Part shown: positions 11,101 to 18,088 of the stretch, one piece after another
How positions within the stretch are numbered: position 1 is the first letter of the stretch
Layout of the letters: every line of letters begins with the position of its first letter
DNA from: Bacteroidales bacterium
Lineage (GTDB): Bacteria > Bacteroidota > Bacteroidia > Bacteroidales > P3
Reading direction: 5' to 3'
Length of the DNA: 64,000 nucleotides
Assembly: GCA_017449525.1 (NCBI GenBank)
Contig: JAFTFL010000012.1
Span: 57,458-121,457, forward strand
Made by a program: the position numbers and the translations under genes
The notes under the pieces: model-generated
Databases searched by the model: none
Told to the model about the DNA's origin: nothing
The model's input: the letters and a program-made list of their open reading frames with translations, nothing else

Positions 11101-11444
11101 CCTATTTTCACCAGTATGAGTGTGCCGAAGCTCAAGAGGATTACGTTGGCATGCTTACGGCCATGCTCTCCCAGCCCGAGGTGGCACCCTTCTTTGCCCA
11201 TGATGCTAAGGTGCTGGCCGAGCAGTCGCTCATCTACCATGGTGAGACATTGCGCCCCGACCGCATCGTTATCAGTGGTGGAGATGTAAGTGTGGTGGAC
11301 TTCAAGACGGGCGCACCGTCGGCCGCCCACCAACGGCAGGTTGAGACCTATGTCAGTGCACTGCGTGAAGCAGGCTACGACCGCGTAAGAGGTTTTCTGC
11401 TCTACGTGGGTAGCCCCGCCAGGGTGGTTCCTGTCGAAATGTAG
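8190..11444 (+). CDS. AddA-like UvrD helicase with C-terminal RecB-type nuclease
   Basis: 1084 residues from ATG 8190; a TTG at 8172 is also in frame but less likely. Superfamily 1A helicase motifs are in order: Walker A AAAGSGKTYTL (about 12-22), ITFTNKAAGEMKQRI, MIDEFQDTS (motif II), LVVGDAKQAIYRFRQG (III), RNNYRS (IV), LLTVHKAKGLESPVV (V) and YVAFTRPREQLYLF (VI). The C-terminus carries the PD-(D/E)XK nuclease signature PDRIVISGGDVSVVDFKTG followed by QRQVETY, with catalytic D, D and K all present. The expected role is end resection for recombination repair as half of an AddAB enzyme. The usual AddB partner is not adjacent; upstream is the phosphodiester glycosidase and downstream genes face the other way. 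Confidence 0.88.
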   Translation: MSTLNSAPYFYVYKAAAGSGKTYTLVKQYLLMAFDVPNASSQTTIDHALEYAFSRILAITFTNKAAGEMKQRILHYLDCIEQQGEGFALGRELCHELDLSMEQLQHRARVVRSAILHHYSDFAVCTIDSFVHRVVRTFAHDLHLSSGFDLQLDTDDIVQHAVSELMAEVGAVGNADLTEAVCRFAEKLMEDGRSFDVEQRLVEMAARIFDEDSPIYLDSLREIPISRFIEEARRMVEANKQLEQEVQRRGETMLKLFAEQGFVADDFAGKSRGIVPFFKAVAEGNVDKASSPSDTMRGYFQSGNIANKQASPDRRAAIEALSPTICQAFEELMALDYRSYVSRKLMLDQHFTLALLNKLNQLATDYSRDNEVLHISETNKRIAEVVQREPMPFIYERLGSRYTHYMIDEFQDTSRMQWQNLIPLLENGVDQFHRSLVVGDAKQAIYRFRQGNVEQFVQLPHVDSELHADAFSAAGKSSVEILRNNYRSLGRIVDFNNTFFQWVAEGPCVANQLIHDVYIGTPTADYPHPDLWQQCGREGGYVEVQFVAKDENYGHIYETIRQLVEEQGWCFGDILVLAETNQQLAAIAGELGSRRVAGKAIPIVSSESFLLQGSVVVLLLRTLMLLVVRPNDRTLSAQAVECLHLLHRIRTPLSEACLSRRSVWEVLEAEGYEVRPALLRGMSLYDMCEYLLSALSLQGVETAYVAKLLGTVASFSRLHPQDPLLFVEYLDVKLGKLSASAEGEHDAVRLLTVHKAKGLESPVVIMPVHAARGHGSAMWIDRKRPVMPFEVSYVSLPSETKARPSWFDEEFADERAHQELDMMNKFYVAFTRPREQLYLFCDCVENGFAGYLYDFVAQGAQSGRWQKRSEPSAEQEGVQVATKSRGSKKAADRCGQVFTFGRQESRQGREERVDAQRIELLTDLVYPAWQPRIAVATGERRQQSSRDRGNRLHAMLEQVRTVEDVEAAVAAYFHQYECAEAQEDYVGMLTAMLSQPEVAPFFAHDAKVLAEQSLIYHGETLRPDRIVISGGDVSVVDFKTGAPSAAHQRQVETYVSALREAGYDRVRGFLLYVGSPARVVPVEM

Positions 11445-11480
11445 GTCGGCGTGCCCAAGAGGGGCACAGATAAGGGATTT

Positions 11481-11726
11481 TTATTTCTTGTAGACCAACC
11501 GGCTGGGGTCTATACGTTCGTTGCTTTCCACGCAGACCCGCGAGCCCGGGTTACCAGCGGTGCCGCGGTTGATAGCCTGGCAGGCTTGGTCGCTGCCCAC
11601 GTACTCTTGCGACTCGGTGGGGGCGTAGCCTACCGAGGAATAGTTGTAGCAGTAGCAGGTTTTCGTGTCGCATGCGGCCATTAGCAGTGCGCCGGCAAGC
11701 AGAGTGGGGAACAATATCTTTTTCAT
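11481..11726 (-). CDS. Small cysteine-containing lipoprotein, unknown function
   Basis: 81 residues from ATG at 11726. It has a lipoprotein signal peptide (KKILFPTLLAGALLMAAC, lipobox MAAC), then a short mature part with CYCYNYSS and further cysteines at DQACQ and RVCVE. The longer reading frame extending upstream through the ROK gene is a shadow; the methionine before KKILFP is the only start that gives a signal peptide. I do not recognise a named domain. It lies 50 bp downstream of the ROK kinase gene on the same strand and may share its transcript. It is convergent with the helicase gene. Confidence 0.7.
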   Translation of the reverse strand: MKKILFPTLLAGALLMAACDTKTCYCYNYSSVGYAPTESQEYVGSDQACQAINRGTAGNPGSRVCVESNERIDPSRLVYKK

Positions 11727-11776
11727 ACGCTTGGATGTGTGATATGGGGTGTCGTTGTGTACGTTGGTGTGGTTTT

Positions 11777-12703
11777 CTATCGGACAGGCTGTTGTGTCAG
11801 GGCGGCCGCGCCCAGCAGAGCGGCGTCGCCATGGGGCAGTTGCGAGAGTTCTATGGTGCAGGTGCCCCGCAGGATGTGCAGCAGGTTCTTTTCGAACGTG
11901 GCGCGCAGAGGGAGCATCAGCAGGTCGCCAGCCCCGGTGGGACCACCCGATAGGAAGATGGCTTGAGGAGAGAACAGCGCAGCGGCATTGGCCAAAGCCA
12001 GTCCGAGCATGTCGGCTGTGCGCAAGTAGGTCTCTATGGCTATTGGGTCGCCATCGGCGGCTCGGGCGTCGAGGTCTTTGCAGGTGAGTGTTGCGCCGTC
12101 GCGGCCACCCAGTTCGCGGTAGGTCTGCACGATGCCTCCAGCCGAGCAGTAGGTCTCTAAGCAACCCTGCCGTCCGCAGCCGCACGTGCGCCCTTCGAGC
12201 CTTACGATGCAGTGTCCCAACTCGCCAGCTGCGCCTGTGGTGCCCAACAGCAAGCGGCCATCGCTGATGATGCCGCACCCTACGCCCGTGCCGAGGGTAA
12301 CCATCATGATGTTGTCTAAGCCGCGTCCGCCGCCGTAGAGCCATTCGCCCAGCACGGCGGCATTGGCATCGTTGCCGACCGTTACGGGGATAGAGGTCAT
12401 ACGCCCCAACTCGGCACGGAGGTCTATAGAACCCTCCATGTGGATGTTGGCGGCGTGCGATATGCAACTGGTGCGAGCATCCACGTTCGGGGCACCAATG
12501 CCGATGCCGGTGAGGACAGGCACTTGATGCTCAGTGGTGAGCGAGCGCACAGCTTCATACATGTCGGCTGCCATCTGGGGCGCAGTGGTGTAGTCGGTGG
12601 TGTGGAGACGTCGGCGTCCTACCACCACCGCATCGCTCCGCACCAGTCCGATGTCGGTATTGGTGCCACCGATGTCTATGCCTATAGCAAATGTCGGGTT
12701 CAT
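11777..12703 (-). CDS. ROK-family sugar kinase (probable glucokinase)
   Basis: 308 residues. The N-terminal phosphate-binding motif GIDIGGTNTDIGLV is followed by the sugar-binding segment GNDANAAVLGEW, then GTGVGCGII and the ROK zinc site GELGH plus CGCGRQGCLE. All catalytic landmarks are intact: the Asp of GNDAN, and the Glu and His of GELGH. It should phosphorylate glucose or a related hexose with ATP in the cytoplasm. Some family members are repressors, but those carry an N-terminal helix-turn-helix, which is absent here. A -7 box (TATCTTTG) sits about 40 bp upstream of the start codon. Confidence 0.9.
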   Translation of the reverse strand: MNPTFAIGIDIGGTNTDIGLVRSDAVVVGRRRLHTTDYTTAPQMAADMYEAVRSLTTEHQVPVLTGIGIGAPNVDARTSCISHAANIHMEGSIDLRAELGRMTSIPVTVGNDANAAVLGEWLYGGGRGLDNIMMVTLGTGVGCGIISDGRLLLGTTGAAGELGHCIVRLEGRTCGCGRQGCLETYCSAGGIVQTYRELGGRDGATLTCKDLDARAADGDPIAIETYLRTADMLGLALANAAALFSPQAIFLSGGPTGAGDLLMLPLRATFEKNLLHILRGTCTIELSQLPHGDAALLGAAALTQQPVR

Positions 12704-12742
12704 AGCCTGTTAGTTTGACGTGAAACTACTGCTTCAGAAGTG

Positions 12743-12750
12743 CAAAGATA
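12743..12750 (-). promoter_or_regulatory. Bacteroidetes -7 box for the ROK kinase gene
   Basis: On the minus strand this reads TATCTTTG, a perfect match to the TAnnTTTG consensus, followed by CA. It gives a leader of roughly 30 bases before the ATG at 12703. No strong -33 TTTG was found at the usual spacing. Confidence 0.6.
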
Positions 12751-13212
12751 CGACAATTCTTGCAACTCACCACCTCGTCAGTGGGGGCATGTCTCTCGCG
12801 GCTTGTGCTACGCTGCTGTACGAAGGCGGTGGCTATGCCGTACGACAGTGCGCACCACGTCGTGGGGCGCAGACCTTCATGCCGTACGGCATAAATCCTC
12901 CACAACAAGGTGGGGCGCAGCGCGGTGGCGCAAAAGAGGGATGGGCACCGTACGGCAAGAGGGGTGGATGCCGTACGACTTCACCCGTCGTGCACTATTG
13001 CACCAAGAGTAAATGTGAAACAAAGGACCTGCTGAAAGCCCTGTGTATGGGCGAGACGCTCCTTGAATGCGGGAACGCGACTGCAAAGGTACGAACATTT
13101 CCCGACTGGGGCAAAGGGTGGCCTCCACTTGAAACCTAACCGCTTGGCAGAGGGGGGCAATCTTCGACAGTCATCGCTTCAATGGGATGGCGCAGAGGGG
13201 CGCGTGGCCGTG
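12751..13212. other. Gene-free gap with palindromic GCCGTACGGC motifs
   Basis: No frame here looks coding. It contains four copies of a GTAC-centred motif: around 12837 (TGCCGTACGA), 12879-12892 (a perfect 14-base palindrome), 12948-12955 (CACCGTACGGC core) and 12969-12978 (TGCCGTACGA). The sequence is G+C-rich compared with other gaps. A second minus-strand TAnnTTTG box at 13084-13091 points into the gap. It may encode an RNA or be a repeat element; see findings. Confidence 0.45.
13084..13091 (-). promoter_or_regulatory. Second minus-strand -7 box, no gene directly downstream
   Basis: Minus strand TTCGTACCTTTGCAGTC contains TACCTTTG. About 340 bases separate it from the other box in front of the ROK gene. 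The same string TTCGTACCTTTGCAGTC occurs on the plus strand at 37290-37304, also pointing into a gene-free palindrome-rich gap. Confidence 0.45.
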
Positions 13213-14019
13213 CTACTGTTGCAGCCGCTTCACTAATTGCGTAAGCTCTTCAATCTGTGCCTCCAATCGTCGCTGGTTCTCATCGGCCTGCTGCTGCATG
13301 GTGGCCAGTTGAGCCTTCACGTCATCGTTGTTGTCGGCTGCCAGTGCATCGACAAAGATAGAATTGATGAGAGACATACCGATGATGCCCCCACCTATCA
13401 ACAGGAGGCAGAAATAGAGGCGTACCACGTGGGTCCACACGGGCGACATGTTGCCCACTACAGCATTGGGAATCTCGTACCAGCCCTCCACGGTAAACAT
13501 CTGGAACATGGCGTAAACCGCGTTGAGCGGTGTGTCGAAATAGTCGGGGGCAGCCTTGGCGAAGAGGGTGCTGTTGAACAGGGCAACCACTACGATGACG
13601 ATGAGGTAGCCCACCAGAAAGCCTGCAGATTGGCGTAATGCCAACTTGAACCCACCCCATATTTCACCGATGTTGGGAAAATGGCGCGCAGCGCGAAACG
13701 CCTTGAACACCCGCAGCGCCCTCAGCACCACCAGCACTTTCAAGCCGCCGGTGGGGGGCAAAAGGTAGACCAGGAGCGAAGGGAGCGTAACGATAGTTAC
13801 AACGCCGTCGAGCACATTCCAGCCGTCGTGCCAGTAGTTGTGCAGTCCCATGCGACGTTGCTTGGACATCATCTCGAGGACAAAAAGCAAAGTGCAGACA
13901 ATGTCGATGGCAGACATCATGCCGTTGTCTAATCCGTATCCTTGCAGGAAAATGACAACGACATTTACCAGCGTAACCCACAACATGGTGCGCTCGCTGA
14001 ACAGCTTGTGGTTTCTCAT
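13213..14019 (-). CDS. Voltage-gated-type cation channel (single-domain, BacNav-like)
   Basis: 268 residues from ATG 14019; the longer frame upstream lacks family similarity. It has six membrane segments with an S4-like helix bearing repeated arginines (LRALRVFKAFRAARHF), a pore segment with filter FTVEGW (about residue 185), and S6 (LYFCLLLIGGGIIGMSLINSIF). A C-terminal coiled coil (about 230-268, QQQADENQRRLEAQIEELTQ) suits tetramerisation, as in bacterial sodium channels. Known BacNav filters are of the TLESW type; here the glutamate is kept but the serine is replaced by glycine, so ion selectivity cannot be assumed. It is probably monocistronic. Confidence 0.85.
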   Translation of the reverse strand: MRNHKLFSERTMLWVTLVNVVVIFLQGYGLDNGMMSAIDIVCTLLFVLEMMSKQRRMGLHNYWHDGWNVLDGVVTIVTLPSLLVYLLPPTGGLKVLVVLRALRVFKAFRAARHFPNIGEIWGGFKLALRQSAGFLVGYLIVIVVVALFNSTLFAKAAPDYFDTPLNAVYAMFQMFTVEGWYEIPNAVVGNMSPVWTHVVRLYFCLLLIGGGIIGMSLINSIFVDALAADNNDDVKAQLATMQQQADENQRRLEAQIEELTQLVKRLQQ

Positions 14020-14238
14020 AGTAGGTCTCCTAACATTCGTTGTGTTGGGGTAAACGCAGAAAAGGCAGCGGATAGTATCTGTGTGATGTCCGGCTGAAGG
14101 CGCGCTGCTTGAACAGCACGGTTGTGGCATGCCGCCGTACGGCCTTGTTTGTGGTCTGGTGAACTGCAGGCAGTGCGCTTACGGCAGCGTATCGATGGGC
14201 GGTGCGAATGGAGGAAAAGGATGTGAGATAAAATGATT

Positions 14239-14246
14239 ATCTTTGC
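14239..14246 (+). promoter_or_regulatory. -7 box for the aldo/keto reductase-tatAC operon
   Basis: TATCTTTG followed by CA, matching TAnnTTTG. Transcription would begin near 14253, about 50 bases before the ATG at 14302, which argues against the upstream in-frame ATG at 14233. Confidence 0.6.
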
Positions 14247-14301
14247 ACCGCATAGTGCTTGGAATAGTGCGAGTATAACTATCACATACATACAACGTAC
14301 G

Positions 14302-15729
14302 ATGACAGATGATACGATGAATCGACGTCGTTTCCTTCGCCGTTTGGGCGGAGGGATGGCGGCAGCAGCCTTGGTGCCTGTGGCCTGCGGCGAGTCGTCT
14401 ACTGCTGGAGAGAAGAGCGCGCAGCAGAACAACCAGCCTAATGGCCAGATGACCTACCGCAAGGATACGCACGGCGACGAGGTTTCGCTCATAGGCTACG
14501 GCTGCATGCGCCTACCGACAGTTACGGGGGGGAGCGCACGGCGCGATACCGACGAGATTGACCAAGAAGAACTCAATCGCCACGTGGATTACCTCTTGGA
14601 ACATGGGGTGAACTACTTCGACACTTCGCCAGTCTACTGCCAGGGCCGCTCCGAAACGGTCATGGGCAAAGCACTGTGCCGCCATCCGCGTAAGAACTAC
14701 AAGGTGGCTACCAAACTGAGCAACTTCTCCAACTGGACGCGCGAGAACTCGCTGGCGATGTATCAAGCCTCGATGCGCAATCTGCAGGTGGACTACATAG
14801 ACTACTACCTGCTCCATTCCATCGGAGGGGGAGACGACCCGATGCAGTTGTTTCGCGACCGTTTTATCGACAACGGCATGCTCGACTTTCTGCTCGAGGA
14901 ACGCGCCGCTGGTCGCATACGCAACCTCGGATTTTCTTTTCATGGCGCTCAAGAAGTGTACGACTACGCGCTCTCGATGCATCAGGATGTGCATTGGGAC
15001 TTTGTGCAAATACAGATGAACTACGTGGACTGGCACTTCGCTCGCGAAGTGAATCCGCGCAACGTGAATGCAGAATATCTCTACGGAGAGTTGGCCTCGC
15101 GCGACATTCCCGTAGTGATTATGGAACCCTTGTTAGGAGGACGACTGGCCGGAGGCGACGGCTCGCTCACCGACCGCATGGTGCAGATGCTCAAAGAGCG
15201 TGCACCCGAGGAGTCGTTGGCCTCGTGGGCATTCCGCTTTTGTGGCACGTATCCCAAGGTGCTCACTTCGCTTAGTGGCATGACCTACATGGACAACATA
15301 GTGGACAACGTGCGAACCCACAGTCCGCTGCGTCCGCTCAGCGACGAGGAGCTGGTGATGCTGGAGAGCATTGCCATGCTGCTGGTGTCGCAACCCACAG
15401 TGCCCTGCACCGCCTGCCAGTACTGTATGCCCTGTCCATTCGGTATTGATATACCTGGCATCTTCGCGCACTACAACAAAAGTCTCGCGGCGGGCAACGT
15501 GGAACCCAATAGGCAAAGTCCCGAATACCGCAAGGCTCGGCGCGCCTTCTTGGTGGACTACGACCGCGCCGTCCCCACGCTGCGACAGGCTGACCACTGC
15601 ATACACTGCGGCACTTGCCTGAGCCATTGCCCCCAAAGCATTGACATCCCAGCACAGTTGCAGCGCATTGACCGCTATGCAGAGGCCTTGAAGTTGGATG
15701 GCGTAGACCTTGGATCGGCATCGGCATAG
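14302..15729 (+). CDS. Tat-exported aldo/keto reductase with C-terminal ferredoxin domain
   Basis: 475 residues from ATG 14302; ATG 14317 is an alternative. A twin-arginine signal (NRRRFLRRLGGGMAAAALV) comes first. An AKR barrel follows, with YGCMRLP, DTSPVYCQGRSE (catalytic Asp and Tyr region) and DYIDYYLLHS. At the end are two cysteine clusters, CTACQYCMPCPFGI (about 368) and CIHCGTCLSHCPQSI (about 432), of 4Fe-4S type. AKR-ferredoxin fusions of this form are common in Bacteroidetes; the substrate is unknown. The gene is followed after 58 bp by tatA and tatC, the machinery its signal would need. A lipid anchor at the AC-G of the signal is possible but the lipobox is poor. Confidence 0.88.
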   Translation: MTDDTMNRRRFLRRLGGGMAAAALVPVACGESSTAGEKSAQQNNQPNGQMTYRKDTHGDEVSLIGYGCMRLPTVTGGSARRDTDEIDQEELNRHVDYLLEHGVNYFDTSPVYCQGRSETVMGKALCRHPRKNYKVATKLSNFSNWTRENSLAMYQASMRNLQVDYIDYYLLHSIGGGDDPMQLFRDRFIDNGMLDFLLEERAAGRIRNLGFSFHGAQEVYDYALSMHQDVHWDFVQIQMNYVDWHFAREVNPRNVNAEYLYGELASRDIPVVIMEPLLGGRLAGGDGSLTDRMVQMLKERAPEESLASWAFRFCGTYPKVLTSLSGMTYMDNIVDNVRTHSPLRPLSDEELVMLESIAMLLVSQPTVPCTACQYCMPCPFGIDIPGIFAHYNKSLAAGNVEPNRQSPEYRKARRAFLVDYDRAVPTLRQADHCIHCGTCLSHCPQSIDIPAQLQRIDRYAEALKLDGVDLGSASA

Positions 15730-15787
15730 CCATCCGCACTATAATCCATGGCGTACCCCAAGTTACACCACATAGAACAACAAAAAG

Positions 15788-15997
15788 ATGAACACACTGA
15801 TGATTGGCACCCAAGAGATAATAATAATAGCACTGATAGTGTTGCTTCTCTTTGGTGGTAAAAAGATACCTGAGCTCATGCGCGGTTTGGGCAAAGGAGT
15901 GAAGAACTTCAAGGAGGGAATGAACGACGTGGGGGAGAACAGCCTCGACAGCAAGTCCGCCCAGCCCAAAGGAGAACACGACGAAGCGGCGCAGTAA
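15788..15997 (+). CDS. tatA: Sec-independent translocase subunit TatA
   Basis: 69 residues. A short N-terminal membrane helix ([19 protein letters not shown]) is followed by the conserved [20 protein letters not shown] amphipathic helix and an acidic tail. The FG at the helix hinge and the P-E-L are the TatA/B landmarks. The length fits TatA rather than TatB. It assembles into the variable-size pore of the twin-arginine system in the inner membrane. It lies between a Tat-signal oxidoreductase and tatC and is almost certainly in the same operon. No separate tatB is seen, as in minimal TatAC systems. Confidence 0.94.
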   Translation: MNTLMIGTQEIIIIALIVLLLFGGKKIPELMRGLGKGVKNFKEGMNDVGENSLDSKSAQPKGEHDEAAQ

Positions 15998-16016
15998 ACT
16001 GCGTCGACGAGCATAG

Positions 16017-16796
16017 ATGGCGGAAGAATACAAAAGCTTCTGGGAACATCTTGACGACTTGCGCTCCAGCCTGCTGCGTATACTGGCGGTGGTGGGAGTG
16101 TGTGCTGTGGTGGCATTCTTTTTCAAGTCAACGCTGTTTGAGGTGGTGCTCGCGCCCCGCAGTAGCGATTTCGTTACCTACCGCTGGCTGCTGCCCGCAA
16201 GCAGTGCACCATTTCGCATTGAACTTGTCAACATCGAGTTGACGCAGCAGTTCATGATACACCTGAAAGTATCGCTACTGGCTGGTCTGCTTGTGGCTAT
16301 GCCCTATGTGGTATTTGAGTCGATGCGCTACATATCGCCAGCTCTTTACGAACGGGAGCGTCGTCCCACCATTAGGGCAGTGGTGGCGGGCTACGTGATG
16401 TTCATGCTGGGAGTGGTACTGACCTACTACGTCCTCTTCCCGTTTACGCTCCGTTTTCTGGGCACCTACCAGGTTGATGCTGCAGTGCCCAATGTGGTGT
16501 CGATCACATCGTACGTCTCTACGCTGTTGTTACTCTGCATTGTGATGGGAGTGCTGTTTGAGATGCCGGTGTTGGGCTGGCTGATGGCCAGAATAGGCAT
16601 GCTGCGGTCGGAGCCGATGAGCCGCTACCGTCGCCACGCCGTGGTTGTTATCCTCTGCCTGTCGGCAGTCATCACGCCGTCGGGCGACGCATTTACGCTG
16701 TGTCTTGTGGCTGTACCTATTTATGCTTTATATGAGTTGACGATTCTGACCGTGAAGCGCACTGAGCGACATCGGCACAAGGAGGCAATCGGATGA
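16017..16796 (+). CDS. tatC: Sec-independent translocase subunit TatC
   Basis: 259 residues and six predicted membrane helices. The N-terminus MAEEYKSFWEHLDDLRSSLL carries the conserved F-W-E-H-L-D-E/D-L-R signature that binds the twin-arginine motif. PYVVFESMRYISPALYERER is the conserved first cytoplasmic loop, and the late SAVITPSGD motif is present. It recognises Tat signal peptides and recruits TatA. It starts 19 bp after the tatA stop. Confidence 0.95.
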   Translation: MAEEYKSFWEHLDDLRSSLLRILAVVGVCAVVAFFFKSTLFEVVLAPRSSDFVTYRWLLPASSAPFRIELVNIELTQQFMIHLKVSLLAGLLVAMPYVVFESMRYISPALYERERRPTIRAVVAGYVMFMLGVVLTYYVLFPFTLRFLGTYQVDAAVPNVVSITSYVSTLLLLCIVMGVLFEMPVLGWLMARIGMLRSEPMSRYRRHAVVVILCLSAVITPSGDAFTLCLVAVPIYALYELTILTVKRTERHRHKEAIG

Positions 16797-16889
16797 GCCC
16801 CGACTGCCCCACAGCGCGACGGAAAGATTAGAAAACAGAAACCTTACTGAACAAAACTGAACGATAAAACTAAGAACACTGAGAGAACT

Positions 16890-17507
16890 ATGAAGAAGAT
16901 GAAGACGGTATGGTGGGTGGCTCTTGTAGGAGTGGCCGTGCTGGGCACCAGTTGCCACCGCAAGGTGGAGTTGCGCACGTGGTCGGCGACTGACTATCTG
17001 CGCACCTACAAGTCGGCGACATTGCAAGACTTGTACAAGTACTCGTTTCAAGATTATTTTGGGGTGGGACATCTCATCACCGATTCAGTAGCCTGCGCAG
17101 CCTACATCCGTAGAGAACTGCAACAAGCAGAAGAGTTGGGAGGGCCAATGTGGGAACCCTTGCAGGCCTGTGGGCAATATGTGCGAGTGAACCTGCGTGC
17201 GGTGGCCGAACACCGAGTGTCGGAGGAGCAGTTGTGCAGTGCCTTGCTACGAAGTACCGAGGTGCCGAACCCCATCACCGTACAGCAATGGGAGGGAAAA
17301 TGGGCTGAAATAATGGGCACGCTGAGCAAGCGCGACCGCCGTATGCCCACTTTTGAGGCAGATAGCACCCACATTGCCCAGACTCTGGCCGAAGGACATT
17401 ACATGATGCACCACAGCAAATCGTTCAACGAGGCGTATCACTACCACTATCGGCTCATAAGAGCCGACATCTTCGAGCAGGAGTTGTTGCCACTGCTGGA
17501 TGAGTGA
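16890..17507 (+). CDS. Conserved Bacteroidales lipoprotein, function unknown
   Basis: 205 residues. The N-terminus is a lipoprotein signal (VWWVALVGVAVLGTSC). The mature part contains DLYKYSFQDYFGVGHLITD, a pattern I recall from uncharacterised Bacteroides proteins, together with FEADSTHIAQTL and HHSKSFNEAYHYHYRLI near the C-terminus. The clustered His residues there could bind metal, but this is a guess. It lies 93 bp downstream of tatC on the same strand and is convergent with the HATPase gene. No operon partner is certain. Confidence 0.72.
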   Translation: MKKMKTVWWVALVGVAVLGTSCHRKVELRTWSATDYLRTYKSATLQDLYKYSFQDYFGVGHLITDSVACAAYIRRELQQAEELGGPMWEPLQACGQYVRVNLRAVAEHRVSEEQLCSALLRSTEVPNPITVQQWEGKWAEIMGTLSKRDRRMPTFEADSTHIAQTLAEGHYMMHHSKSFNEAYHYHYRLIRADIFEQELLPLLDE

Positions 17508-17539
17508 GCACGGGTGGGCCTGCAGAAGTGCAGTGATGG

Positions 17540-18088
17540 TCAGCGAGAGGCACCGATGAGTTCGAGATGCTCGCTGACCATCTCTTTTATGTACTGATAG
17601 GAGGTGTGGTCGGTGCGGAAGTCGAAGCCGAGCTGCTGAATGGTTGCTTCGCTGTCGAAGAGGTAGTGTCCCTGGTCGGTTTGATGACGATAGATGAGGT
17701 GAAGGGCGGGATTGGTGAGGCAGGTCAGCATGAGGGTGCCTGCAATATCGCCCATGGGCGGCCGGTCAAGGTGACTGTGCTGCATGCTGAGGCGAAGTGT
17801 GGTGCCGATGCAGGGGGCGCTCTCCAAATGCAGTGCGCCTCCGCATCGTACGCAGAGCTCGTTGGCCAATGGTAGTCCGAGCCCGACGCGGCGAGTGCGA
17901 CGTGAGGTGAAGAACGGATTGAGGGCTTGGGCAGCGACGGTTGCTGTCATGCCACGTCCATTGTCGGCAATGATGACTTCAAAGCAGTTGCGCTCGACAC
18001 TCTCGAACACGGAGAGTTCGATGCGCGAGGCTTGGGCTTCAAGGCTGTTGCCGAGCAGGTCGAGTATGAGCAGCGAAAGCTCTCGCAT
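17540..18088 (-). CDS. Stand-alone HATPase (GHKL) ATP-binding protein
   Basis: 182 residues. The first 110 form a histidine-kinase-type ATPase: N box LLILDLLGNSLEAQA, G1 box IADNGRGM and lid/G2 NPFFTSRRTRRVGLGLPLAN. There is no dimerisation/phosphoacceptor domain, sensor or membrane segment. The remaining 70 residues begin SHLDRPPMGDIAGTL, a tail I recall from ATP-binding proteins encoded near bifurcating [FeFe]-hydrogenase or NADH-dehydrogenase-like gene clusters in Firmicutes and Thermotogae. That context is missing here. Its start overlaps the stop of the phosphoesterase gene (TGATG), so the two are translationally coupled. It could be an anti-sigma-like kinase or an isolated regulatory ATPase. 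Confidence 0.8.
   Translation of the reverse strand: MRELSLLILDLLGNSLEAQASRIELSVFESVERNCFEVIIADNGRGMTATVAAQALNPFFTSRRTRRVGLGLPLANELCVRCGGALHLESAPCIGTTLRLSMQHSHLDRPPMGDIAGTLMLTCLTNPALHLIYRHQTDQGHYLFDSEATIQQLGFDFRTDHTSYQYIKEMVSEHLELIGASR

Noticed and set aside
11451-11467. Small hairpin GTGCCC-AAGAG-GGGCAC after the helicase gene as terminator.
   Set aside because: No T-run follows directly on either strand; too weak to list.
11481-12467. A 328-codon minus-strand frame joining an arginine-rich N-terminus to the small lipoprotein.
   Set aside because: The first 247 codons are a shifted reading of the ROK gene. The lipoprotein signal starts at the methionine at 11726.
12720-13139. Plus-strand frame of 139 codons in the gap before the channel gene.
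   Set aside because: It starts on the promoter of the ROK gene and has no ribosome site, no similarity and skewed composition from the palindromes.
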